64,000 nucleotides of DNA. Origin: Gammaproteobacteria bacterium (GTDB lineage Bacteria > Pseudomonadota > Gammaproteobacteria > Steroidobacterales > GCA-2729495). The stretch spans positions 1 to 64,000 of the forward strand of contig JAJFJS010000067.1 in the NCBI GenBank assembly GCA_021773815.1. The letters run 5' to 3'. Shown one piece after another: positions 9,740-18,938 of the stretch (positions are counted from its first letter, which is position 1; each line of letters starts with the position of its first letter). The notes beneath the pieces were generated by a model. It worked only from the letters and a program-made list of their open reading frames with translations, did not search any database and was not told the origin of the DNA. The position numbers and the translations under genes are program-made.

Positions 9740-11053
9740 TCAACGCCCCGTCTTGCGCATGTTCTGCACGTTGAACAGGATCGGGTCGTTGTCTTCCTTG
9801 TTGATGTGGCTCTTGAACTGCAGCGTCGTGCAGTGCATGGCCTGCTCGTCGAAGAACACGGCGCAACTGTCAACCGCAACGCCGGCACCCTTGTTGCCCG
9901 CAAGATGATAATCGGAGTGCGATTTGCAGATCGGGAACCACTTCCACGGATCGCCCTTCTTGTCGTAGACATGCACGATCGGAAACGTCATGGTCTCGGC
10001 ATCGGTATACAGCACACGTTTGGCCAGCGGGTGGTTCTTGTCCTTCGGTGTGCCCTCGATGGCATGCACCTTACGCAGCTGCCAGGTCACCATCGGGAAA
10101 CAGTTACCCTGCCCGCCCATCTCGATGAAACGGAAGCCGTCCGCGTCGTTGGCGGGCTCGGCCGCGAGTTCCTGCTCGGTGTGCTTGACGTAGGGCGTCA
10201 ACATGTTGCGCGTGCCGATGTACTTCCACGTGAAGTCAGAGATGCGCCCGTTGTAACCCTCGAAGTCCTCGATCATCGCGTCCGAACCCAGGAAGGCATC
10301 CGTAATCTGACCCACCGCCAGCCGTCGTACGCGGCGCTGGAAGCTCAGGTACAACCAGCCGTCGTCACGACGCAGGTCGTCTTCGTAGCGCTGGATCAGC
10401 AGCTGCGTATTACCAAGGTCGAACGGTTCGAGCACCGTGGCGTAGACCGAACGGAATATCTGCCCCGGATTAGGATCGAGGTCCGGCTTCGGATCAAACA
10501 CCGTGCGGTGTTTCCAGTTCAGGAATCGCCAATGGAATCGGAGCTGGCGCTCGGTCTTGCCGGTATTGGCGTTCCGGAAGGTCCACCAGAACGGCAGGAT
10601 CGTCTCGCTGTCGCCGGCATTGAAGCCGCGCTGGAAGTTCCAGATCAGCTTCAGGCCCGCCTCCGGGTCGCTGGCATCGGGTTCCTGAGGGAACGGCCGT
10701 CCGGCCAGATGGTTGACGAGCGTGCCCTCCGGCGACAGTGAAACGCCGTCTGCGGTTGCCCGCGTGGCTTCCACGTAGTTCGGATGCAACGACATCGCGA
10801 ATGTCGGTCCGGTCTTGATCTCGTACCAACCCATCTTCACATAGCGGTACAGGAACTCATCGACGATGCCCTTGTACTGCTCGATGTTGTCGGCGTTGAT
10901 CACGACGCCGGGCTCATAGCCGGGCGCCGTCGGCGTCCAGTTCTCGTACGGAAAGAAAGAACTCTTGATAACGTCTTCCGATACTTCCGCGTTTGCGGTC
11001 CAGCCGCCGGCGAGGCCCAGGGCGGCGAATGTACTAATTAATAAGCGTCTCAT
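9740..11053 (-). CDS. DUF1329 family protein
   Basis: MRRLLISTFAALGLAGGWTANA signal peptide then DUF1329-like sequence; adjacent to a DUF1302 gene as in other bacteria. Confidence 0.85.
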   Translation of the reverse strand: MRRLLISTFAALGLAGGWTANAEVSEDVIKSSFFPYENWTPTAPGYEPGVVINADNIEQYKGIVDEFLYRYVKMGWYEIKTGPTFAMSLHPNYVEATRATADGVSLSPEGTLVNHLAGRPFPQEPDASDPEAGLKLIWNFQRGFNAGDSETILPFWWTFRNANTGKTERQLRFHWRFLNWKHRTVFDPKPDLDPNPGQIFRSVYATVLEPFDLGNTQLLIQRYEDDLRRDDGWLYLSFQRRVRRLAVGQITDAFLGSDAMIEDFEGYNGRISDFTWKYIGTRNMLTPYVKHTEQELAAEPANDADGFRFIEMGGQGNCFPMVTWQLRKVHAIEGTPKDKNHPLAKRVLYTDAETMTFPIVHVYDKKGDPWKWFPICKSHSDYHLAGNKGAGVAVDSCAVFFDEQAMHCTTLQFKSHINKEDNDPILFNVQNMRKTGR

Positions 11054-11069
11054 TTTAGAGTCCCTCCGA

Positions 11070-13145
11070 CTAAAACTGGTAACGAACGGTGAGCTGGACT
11101 TCATCTTCGTTATGCGCCGCGCCGATCGGCCCGGAGCGGAACCGGCCCAGCGGTTCGAAGCCCGCAGCCCCGAGGCTGCTGTAGGGCGAGAAGCACGCCG
11201 CGCTCGGCGGCACGGTGGCCGGCGGCAGCAACGGCGGCGCGCAGGTGAACGGCGGATATGGATTCGCCGCCCGGTTGTCGTCCGCCGCGATGGCGCCCGT
11301 ATCGTCGGCCCACTTCAGGTTCAGGGCGAACTTGACGACCCAGTTGTTACTGGGCTTCCACTCGACGGACGGCGAGATGACGCCCGCTTCCGCTTCCGTG
11401 TCATAGGCCGTGATGATCTGCGGCGTCACGCGGTCATTGAAATAATTACCCTGAATCAGCAACGTGACGATGTAATTGTCTTCCCAATCCTGAAAGCCGA
11501 TCTGGCTCATCGTCGGGATCCCGGCCGAGTTCACGGAATATGACTCGTGATCCAGCAGATGCTGACCGAAGATCTGACCCGAAATCAGGAACGCCCGGGT
11601 CCGGTTCAGGAACGGGATAAATGTCGGCCGATCAAAGCCAATCACCCAGCGGAAGACGTCGGAATCGGAATACAGACTCGCCTTGGACGTATCCGCAAAC
11701 TCCTCATCCGTCGTATAGGACGTTTCCACCCGGAACGACGACTTGGCAAATTCCCAGTACCAGTCGACCGATCCGCCCACCATGAACAGGCGCGGGAATT
11801 CGATATCGAACGCCAGGCTGTACGGGTGGACCGTCGGCGCATTGGGCGTCATCGGATCAAGAAACGGATTGATCGATTCGATGCCGCCGCGCAGGGACGG
11901 GAACTGCGAGTAGAAGTACAGGGCGTTCAGCGAGAAGCCGACGCCCTTGAATACGCCCTCGATGCGTCCGCCGACCTCGGTATGATCCGGCCGGTTGACG
12001 TTACGGATGCCGATGGCCTGTGCCGGGAATTCCACGGCAACATCTGCTACCGGGAAATTACCGACGGTACAGCCGTTGTCCCAGCAATTGGCAAACGCCC
12101 GGAAGAAGTTGCCGGCGCCCAGGATTGCGTACGGCTCACCGCCCTGCCCCAGATCATGCGGTCGAAATTGCTCGAATTTCCACAGGAACTGCACGTTCAG
12201 GTCCTCGAACCAGTTCGTGGCGCCGAACCGGTACTCGGCATTAACCATGCCCATCGGAATGCGTGAATCCTCGAACTCGGCGTACAGATTCTGCCGCGAG
12301 AAATCCATCGGGTTCACGACGTCCAGTACGCGGAACAGGTCGGTGCGGCCCCAGACGACCTGCTGCCGCCCGACGCGCAGCGCCAGCTCGTTGCGGCCCC
12401 GGAACAGCGGGATCGCCGCATCGATATAGAGTTCGCGGATGAAATCCCAGTCGTCGTTGAACTCCCGGTACTCGAGGTCGCTCTTGGTCTTGTCGAAATA
12501 ATCGGCACGACAACCACGCGAGTCGACGTCACAGGGTCGAACCGGTGTCGCCAGAATGACGCCGCCGTCCTGATAGCCGTAGACATCCGAGGCCGCCAGG
12601 CGCAGGCCCTCATTGGGATTCGAGGCCGAATTGATCGTGCCGCCGGTCGCCGGCAGCGGAATGGCGCCGTCGAAAGCCGGATTCGCGAATAGCGGACCGA
12701 AGGTCCCGGCGTAGCCCAGCGACGTCGGCACATCCGCAAGCGTGAACGGCGGCGGCGTCGCACCACCGTTGATGAATGCGAAGAAAGCCGGATTCCCCGG
12801 CGCGCTGTAGCTCACCGGCCCGCCGGCCTCCGAACCATACGTGTCGTCGTTGATGTCGTAAACGGCATCGTAGCTGGCGCGGAACGTGCCGTGCATCGAC
12901 AACTCGGAAAAGATGCCCCGCGGCCGGAACAGTTTGCCGAACTCCAGTTGCGCCTGGAGCCGCTGCTTGGTCAGGTCCTCGTCCTTACGCACGAACGTTG
13001 CGCTGTCGACAAAGCCCGTCGCACTGAGCGTACCGTCGGCGGATCGATATCCGGCAACAGCAGTCTGAGCACCCGTCAACATGACCAGGACCGCCGTCAA
13101 TGCACACGGAAAAAGTCCGATCGGAATCAATTTACGCTGTCTCAT
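11070..13145 (-). CDS. DUF1302 family outer-membrane/periplasmic protein
   Basis: ~691 aa from MRQRKLIPIGLFPCALTAVLVML signal peptide; RVGRQQVVWGRTDLFRVLDVVNPMDFSRQN typical of DUF1302; ends in ...VRYQF. Confidence 0.87.
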   Translation of the reverse strand: MRQRKLIPIGLFPCALTAVLVMLTGAQTAVAGYRSADGTLSATGFVDSATFVRKDEDLTKQRLQAQLEFGKLFRPRGIFSELSMHGTFRASYDAVYDINDDTYGSEAGGPVSYSAPGNPAFFAFINGGATPPPFTLADVPTSLGYAGTFGPLFANPAFDGAIPLPATGGTINSASNPNEGLRLAASDVYGYQDGGVILATPVRPCDVDSRGCRADYFDKTKSDLEYREFNDDWDFIRELYIDAAIPLFRGRNELALRVGRQQVVWGRTDLFRVLDVVNPMDFSRQNLYAEFEDSRIPMGMVNAEYRFGATNWFEDLNVQFLWKFEQFRPHDLGQGGEPYAILGAGNFFRAFANCWDNGCTVGNFPVADVAVEFPAQAIGIRNVNRPDHTEVGGRIEGVFKGVGFSLNALYFYSQFPSLRGGIESINPFLDPMTPNAPTVHPYSLAFDIEFPRLFMVGGSVDWYWEFAKSSFRVETSYTTDEEFADTSKASLYSDSDVFRWVIGFDRPTFIPFLNRTRAFLISGQIFGQHLLDHESYSVNSAGIPTMSQIGFQDWEDNYIVTLLIQGNYFNDRVTPQIITAYDTEAEAGVISPSVEWKPSNNWVVKFALNLKWADDTGAIAADDNRAANPYPPFTCAPPLLPPATVPPSAACFSPYSSLGAAGFEPLGRFRSGPIGAAHNEDEVQLTVRYQF

Positions 13146-13214
13146 CGCTTTTTCTCCCGTTCCCCCCCCCGGGGTCACACTTGAAATGTCACTCAACTAA
13201 AATCATACCATTGG

Positions 13215-15560
13215 TCATTCGTTCGCCTGCAGGATAAACGCCGGCCGGAACCGGAGTATCCATGCCGGCACCAGGAACATCGCCGCGATCGCATTCAGGA
13301 TCAGCATCACGATCAGCAGCAGCGCTGCATCAGCCTGAAAGCGCAGGTCCGAGATAAATACCCACATCACGACGCCGCAGATCAGCGTCAATGCGGTAAA
13401 GCCGATCGCAGCCCCGGTTGTACTGATCGCCCGAATGACCGCCTCATTCAGATCTCCGAGCGTCTCCATCTCGGATCGAATCCGATCCATGATGTAGATC
13501 GAGTAATCAATACCCACGCCGATGCCTACGGCAATGATCGGCACGGTATTGACGTTGATGCCGATACCCGTGATGCCCATGTAGGAATACGTCAGGGTCG
13601 TCGCAAACGACATGGCCAGCATCATCAGCCAGCCGGCGTGCAGGGACCAGTAAAACGCCGTGACGAAGGCAAGAATCAGCACCAGCACCAGCGGAATGAC
13701 GATCATGTTGGTTTCGTACGCGGCCTCGTTGATCGCCGCCGTGACGCCGATCAGCCCGCCCGCAAGGCGCATTTCCAGCCCGTCGACCTGTGCCGCCGCA
13801 GACGCGATCCAGTCCTTGACCATGTGTACCGACCGGCGAATCGTCTCGCCCCGGTGATCCTTGTAATAAAACACGATGTTCGCAATGCGTTCCGCCGGGT
13901 CGACATACTCCATCAACGCGCCGGGTACCGGGCTGGACATCATGTACATGAACATCAGCCCGCCGGACACCATCGGATTATTCGGCGTCACCATCCAGCG
14001 CGGATCGTCATAGTGCGTGATCCGGTTGACCGCATAAATGAGATCCGGCAGCCCCCGGGCGCCGCCCAGTTCCGGATCCGTGAGCATGTGCGCCTCGAAG
14101 TCGGCCAGCGCCTTGATCACCTCCGGCCGTTTCAGGCCGCCGTCTTCGTCGGTCTGGGCGACAATGTACAGTTCTTCGGAGCCAGGGAACGCGCGGTTGA
14201 TCGCCGTGGACGAGACGTTGTAATCGTGTTCGGGATACAGCAACGGCGACCCCGGTTCGGACTCGCCGATCTGCACCCAAGACGCAAAGAAGCCGCCGAC
14301 GACATAGGACAGCACCGCCACTGACAGAATGGCGGTCACCGTGCCCGGCCTCGTGACAAACGCCGCCACCCCGGCAAACACCTTGCGCAGTCTGCTGTCC
14401 CTGGCCTTCATCGTGGCCGGGTCCGGCAGGATCTCGAGCAGGACCGGGACCGTAATCAGCACGGTGATAATGACCGACAGCGCCCACAACGATGCGTACA
14501 CGGCGAGTTTGTCGTTGATCGGCACCGAGCCGAGGGAAATCAGCAACAGGCCGATGGCATCCGAGATCACGCCGAGGGAACCCGGTCGGAACAGGCTTTC
14601 GAACGCCGCCCGGGCCGCCTTGCGCCCTTCGCCCAGCAACGCCCGCTCCTGGTAAAAACGTTCGACCAGCTGGATGCCGTGCGACATGGCGCGGGCCGAA
14701 ATCAGGAACGGGATCACCATCATCAGCGGATCGAGGTTGTAGCCGAGCAGTGACAGGATGCCGAGCCCCCAGATGCTGGTCAGCACGATACCGATCATCG
14801 GCAGCAGGATGCCGTACGCCCTGCGGAAATAGACCACGAGCAGCGCCAGCATGATCAGCACGGTATACAGGAAGATCTGCACAATCTGATCGACGTAATT
14901 GGATACCCAGCCGACCAGCACAGGGTTGCCGGTCGCGTGAATACTGATCCCGGGGACCGTCTCCGCGTCGCGCAGTTCGCGCAACTGGATGAAAACCCGC
15001 TCATAGTCCAGCGCGCCTTCGTTGAGAGTGCCGCGAATCAGTGCGGACTTGAGATCGGGTGACACGAGCAGTCCGTACACACGCGGATTGGCGACGACGT
15101 CGGCCGCCATCTGCTCGAGCCCTTCCTGGGAATACACCTCGAGCCCAGGATCGAAATGCGGCGCCGACTTGACGTTGCCTCCCTCACTGAGCCAGACCTT
15201 GCGGGTCGTGCGATGCGTCAGGCTGGTGACAAGATTGTGGTTGATGCCATACAGGGAATCCACACCCTGCGTCACGCGATGAATTCGCTGCAGCGTATCG
15301 TTGGTGAAGATGGTCCCTTCGGCGACCTCGATCGACAGGATGACGTTATTCGCGCCCCCGAAGGTATCCCGGATCTCGTTGTGCAGCTTGATGTACGGGT
15401 GTTCCTGCGGCAGCAGGTCCGAGAAGTCGGAAACGATCTGGACCGCCGGAATCTGCACCGCAAAAAACACGGTCACCGCAAGAATGGCGGCGAGCATTGT
15501 CTTGGGCGCGGCAAAGATTACCCGGTCGATCTTATGCAGCTGTGCGGTGAACTTATTCAA
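13215..15560 (-). CDS. MMPL/RND-superfamily transporter (HAE3-like)
   Basis: 781 aa, two sets of TM helices with large periplasmic loops, GIGVGIDYSIYIMDR motif. Confidence 0.9.
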   Translation of the reverse strand: MNKFTAQLHKIDRVIFAAPKTMLAAILAVTVFFAVQIPAVQIVSDFSDLLPQEHPYIKLHNEIRDTFGGANNVILSIEVAEGTIFTNDTLQRIHRVTQGVDSLYGINHNLVTSLTHRTTRKVWLSEGGNVKSAPHFDPGLEVYSQEGLEQMAADVVANPRVYGLLVSPDLKSALIRGTLNEGALDYERVFIQLRELRDAETVPGISIHATGNPVLVGWVSNYVDQIVQIFLYTVLIMLALLVVYFRRAYGILLPMIGIVLTSIWGLGILSLLGYNLDPLMMVIPFLISARAMSHGIQLVERFYQERALLGEGRKAARAAFESLFRPGSLGVISDAIGLLLISLGSVPINDKLAVYASLWALSVIITVLITVPVLLEILPDPATMKARDSRLRKVFAGVAAFVTRPGTVTAILSVAVLSYVVGGFFASWVQIGESEPGSPLLYPEHDYNVSSTAINRAFPGSEELYIVAQTDEDGGLKRPEVIKALADFEAHMLTDPELGGARGLPDLIYAVNRITHYDDPRWMVTPNNPMVSGGLMFMYMMSSPVPGALMEYVDPAERIANIVFYYKDHRGETIRRSVHMVKDWIASAAAQVDGLEMRLAGGLIGVTAAINEAAYETNMIVIPLVLVLILAFVTAFYWSLHAGWLMMLAMSFATTLTYSYMGITGIGINVNTVPIIAVGIGVGIDYSIYIMDRIRSEMETLGDLNEAVIRAISTTGAAIGFTALTLICGVVMWVFISDLRFQADAALLLIVMLILNAIAAMFLVPAWILRFRPAFILQANE

Positions 15561-15572
15561 CCACTCGCACCC

Positions 15573-16523
15573 TCAGATCTCGATCACGAAGAGCGCACCC
15601 GCCCCGCCGGCCGCCACGAGCCGTCGGCCGTCCAGTGCAAGCGCCGCCCGCAGGTAGAAGCGAATCGGCTTGTCATGTTTGACGATCGTCCACGCATCGC
15701 CGGTTGTCGACTGCAGCACGGTACCAAAACCGCCGACGACGAACAGGCCGTCATCGCCCGGTATGATCGAATACAGCGGCGCCTGGGTGCCCGCCTCCTG
15801 GCGCACCCAGGTCCGGCCACCGTCATCGGTCCGCAGGACCGTGCCGGTCAGGCCGACGATCCAGCCGGTGCTCGCATCCCGGAACCAGGCATCCTGCGGA
15901 TAGAACTCATCGCGCAGCGGCGGCAGGTTCTCCCACGTCGCACCGCCATCCGTCGTCTGCACGACTACGCCGAATTCGCCGGTCAGAAAAGCCGTGTCGC
16001 GATCGATGAACTGGACCGTCGTGAAGTGCAGATCTTCGTCCATGCTCGAGGCGGACCACGTCTCGCCGCGATCGGCACTGCTCAGGATAGAACTGAAACT
16101 GCCGACGACCCAGATGCGTCCCTGCGGGTCGCAGGTCAACGCCTGCGGAACCTCCTCTGAATCGATGGCGACGCGCCGCCAGTTCCCGGCCTCTGCATCG
16201 CCAATATAGATGTAGTTCTCGTAAGCGAGTGCGACGAAGCTGCCGTCGGGGCACGCCGCGACATCCAGCAGAAAAGGTTGCTCTTCGAGCGTCTGACGCT
16301 GCCACGTTCCGCCGTCGTCCAGCGACGAAACGAGGGTACCGCGATTGCCGACCACGACGATCGCCCGGTCGTTGCCGGCGGCGGCCTGAAACAGATCCGA
16401 TCGTTGTGTCGGGTTCGCTTGCTGCGCCCGGACGTGATCGAGCACCAGCGGCGCTTCGCATGCACACAGCCCCATTACGGCCAACGCCGCAACGATGCGC
16501 GCAACCCCGCCGCGAATTCCCAT
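15573..16523 (-). CDS. YCF48/BNR-repeat-like beta-propeller protein, exported
   Basis: 316 aa with signal/lipobox-like N-terminus (MGLCACEA) and repeated S.D.G.TW motifs (SSADRGETW, TTDGGATW, RTDDGGRTW). Confidence 0.85.
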   Translation of the reverse strand: MGIRGGVARIVAALAVMGLCACEAPLVLDHVRAQQANPTQRSDLFQAAAGNDRAIVVVGNRGTLVSSLDDGGTWQRQTLEEQPFLLDVAACPDGSFVALAYENYIYIGDAEAGNWRRVAIDSEEVPQALTCDPQGRIWVVGSFSSILSSADRGETWSASSMDEDLHFTTVQFIDRDTAFLTGEFGVVVQTTDGGATWENLPPLRDEFYPQDAWFRDASTGWIVGLTGTVLRTDDGGRTWVRQEAGTQAPLYSIIPGDDGLFVVGGFGTVLQSTTGDAWTIVKHDKPIRFYLRAALALDGRRLVAAGGAGALFVIEI

Positions 16524-16754
16524 GACGCCCCCCTGATGGCTAATCGCACCGGTCCCGATTAATGACCCCGACCGGTGCGGGGCACCTGAAAAACCGCGTC
16601 AACGGAGGACTTGTCCGCTCTCCGGGCGCGCCATTTCGATGCCATGCTTCTATGTGCCATGCCCCCGAATAGGGGTCAATAGCGATTAGGCACAAACCGG
16701 CAAAAATGCCATGCATGGTGCCGAAAATGTATGGAACGCTTACCGTCTGCCACT

Positions 16755-17912
16755 TTAATGCCAGATCGCCTGCAGGGTCCTCGCGACCCGGGAAAGGCTT
16801 TCCAGGTTATGCGCGGGCAGGAAATAATCCAGGTGCGGCAAGGCCGTGCGCATGCCGCGCGTCAGCGGTTCGTACTCGGGATTGCCCAGCAGCGGGTTGA
16901 GCCAGACGATGCGGCGGGCGCGTCTGCGCAGATGGACGATTTCATCGCTCAGCAGGCGCGCATCGCCCCGATCCCAGCCGTCACTGAGAATCACGACGAC
17001 CGAATCCGCATGCAGCAACTCGCGCGCATAACGGGCATTGAACGACCGCAGACATCCGCCGATATCGGTACCGCCGCCCCAGTCCCCGGCCCGACTCGCG
17101 ACCTGCCGGAGCGCATCGGCGACCGTGCCGCTTGCCAGTGCATCGGTGATGACCGTCAGGCGTGTCGAAAAAACCGCCACCTCGGTGGCCGGCAATGCGC
17201 TGCGCAACGCAAACATGAATTCGAGCAGAAAGCGCGTGTACCGCGCCATCGAGCCGGATACGTCGCACAGGAGCATGAGCCGCAGCTTGCGGATCTTGCG
17301 CCGCCGATAAAACAATTCCGCCGTGTCCGCGCCGCGACTCGCCGTGCGGCGCATCAGGCGACGAAAATCCGGTATCCGCCCGCGGCGGCTGGCAACATGC
17401 CGCCGGCTGCGCAGGCTGGCGAACTCCGCGATGAAGGTCTGTAACAGTCGGCGGGCCTGTTCGACCTCGGCATCGGACAGCGCCGCGAAATCCATCAGCG
17501 CGATGCGTTCGTCGGGACTGTAGCCGCCGGCCTGCTCCCGGCCTTCGCCGCGCTCGTCGCCGCGGCGTTCCGTTCCCGGCGCGGCCCGCGGGTCCGGGCC
17601 ACCGTCATCGCCGTCACCCGCGCACGTCGGTTGCGGTCGGATCTGCCGGTACCAGTAGGCCCGAAACACCTCGTCAAAGATCCGCAGATCGGCATGACGC
17701 GTCACGAGCATCGTGCGCGCGGCTGCGTGCACATCAGCGGGCCTGGCCATGTCGATCCGGGTCAGGCCGGCACACAGATCAATGGCGCCCGCCGGATCGG
17801 CGGCGACCCCGGCCGTCCGCAGGGCCCGAATGAAACCCAGCACATGCGGCAACAGGCCCGCGCGCGCATCGTTCCCGATGGCCGTCGAATCGACACCATC
17901 GATACCGTTCAT
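16755..17912 (-). CDS. VWA domain protein, CoxE-like
   Basis: DVSGSMARY MIDAS motif and ILSDGWDRGD; start re-set to ATG 17912 (MNGIDGVDS) because the long ORF would overlap the MoxR gene. Confidence 0.88.
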   Translation of the reverse strand: MNGIDGVDSTAIGNDARAGLLPHVLGFIRALRTAGVAADPAGAIDLCAGLTRIDMARPADVHAAARTMLVTRHADLRIFDEVFRAYWYRQIRPQPTCAGDGDDGGPDPRAAPGTERRGDERGEGREQAGGYSPDERIALMDFAALSDAEVEQARRLLQTFIAEFASLRSRRHVASRRGRIPDFRRLMRRTASRGADTAELFYRRRKIRKLRLMLLCDVSGSMARYTRFLLEFMFALRSALPATEVAVFSTRLTVITDALASGTVADALRQVASRAGDWGGGTDIGGCLRSFNARYARELLHADSVVVILSDGWDRGDARLLSDEIVHLRRRARRIVWLNPLLGNPEYEPLTRGMRTALPHLDYFLPAHNLESLSRVARTLQAIWH

Positions 17913-17916
17913 CGTG

Positions 17917-18846
17917 TCAGCGCCGCGTCGGTTCGGCGGCGATTGCCTGTGCCTGCAAGGCCGCTTCGGCCAGCGTGCCGAGACCGGCTGCCCGCAGTCG
18001 ATCCATGTCACTCTTGTATTTGCAGATGCAGCCCAGCGTCGCATCCACCGTCGCCGCATCCAGTCCGGTCGCGCCGAGCGCCAGCAGCGCCTCTGCCCAG
18101 TCGATCGTCTCGGCGATCCCGGGTTGTTTGTACAGGTCCTCACCACGCACGCAGCGCATGAAATGCGCGAGTTGGTCGGCGAATGCGGCATCGATGCCGG
18201 CAACCCGCGCCCGCACGATCGCGGCCTCCTTGGCGGCATCCGGGTAATCGATCCAGTGATACAGGCACCGGCGCTTGAGCGCATCGTGCAGTTCCCGCGT
18301 CCGGTTTGACGTCAGCACGACCAGGGGCTTGCGCCGCGCCTGCAGCGTACCGATCTCCGGCACAGTGACCTGAAAATCCGACAGGACCTCGAGCAGAAAC
18401 GCCTCGAATTCCTCATCGGAACGGTCCACCTCATCGATCAGCAGCACCGGCGCCACCGGACCCTCCGCCCGTATGGCACGCAACAACGGACGCTGCAACA
18501 GGAACGCCTCGGAAAAAATATCGGCGCCGATGTTCGATTTCTCGACGCCGCGCGCTTCCTGCAGCCGCACCTCGAGCATCTGCCGCGGATAGTCCCACTC
18601 GTAGAGTGCGGTCTGCGTATCCAGACCCTCGTAACACTGGAGCCGAATCAGTTCGGTGTCGAGGATGTCGGCCAGCACCTTGGCCAGTTCGGTCTTGCCG
18701 ACGCCGGCCTCACCCTCGAGGAATATCGGTTTCTCGAGACAAATCGCGAGATACACGGCCGTCGCCAGCGCACGATCGGCGATATAGCGCCGCTCCGCCA
18801 GCGCCTCGGTGACCCGATCGATATCTGTCAGATCCGCCCTGTTCAC
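17917..18846 (-). CDS. MoxR-type AAA+ ATPase, CoxD-like
   Basis: Walker A GEAGVGKTELAK, Walker B VLLIDEVDR, adjacent to CoxE-like VWA gene. Confidence 0.92.
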   Translation of the reverse strand: MNRADLTDIDRVTEALAERRYIADRALATAVYLAICLEKPIFLEGEAGVGKTELAKVLADILDTELIRLQCYEGLDTQTALYEWDYPRQMLEVRLQEARGVEKSNIGADIFSEAFLLQRPLLRAIRAEGPVAPVLLIDEVDRSDEEFEAFLLEVLSDFQVTVPEIGTLQARRKPLVVLTSNRTRELHDALKRRCLYHWIDYPDAAKEAAIVRARVAGIDAAFADQLAHFMRCVRGEDLYKQPGIAETIDWAEALLALGATGLDAATVDATLGCICKYKSDMDRLRAAGLGTLAEAALQAQAIAAEPTRR

Positions 18847-18938
18847 AATCCGCGTTGCACGCCTGAGCGTCGCCGGCCGCGAACGAAATAACCCAATCGC
18901 CGCATAATCACTGGCACCTTGCCGAAACGTTTATTAGA

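Noticed and set aside
17913-18284. N-terminal extension of the VWA ORF (start at 18284)
   Set aside because: It would overlap the MoxR gene by >360 bp in another frame; ATG 17912 gives a clean adjacent gene.
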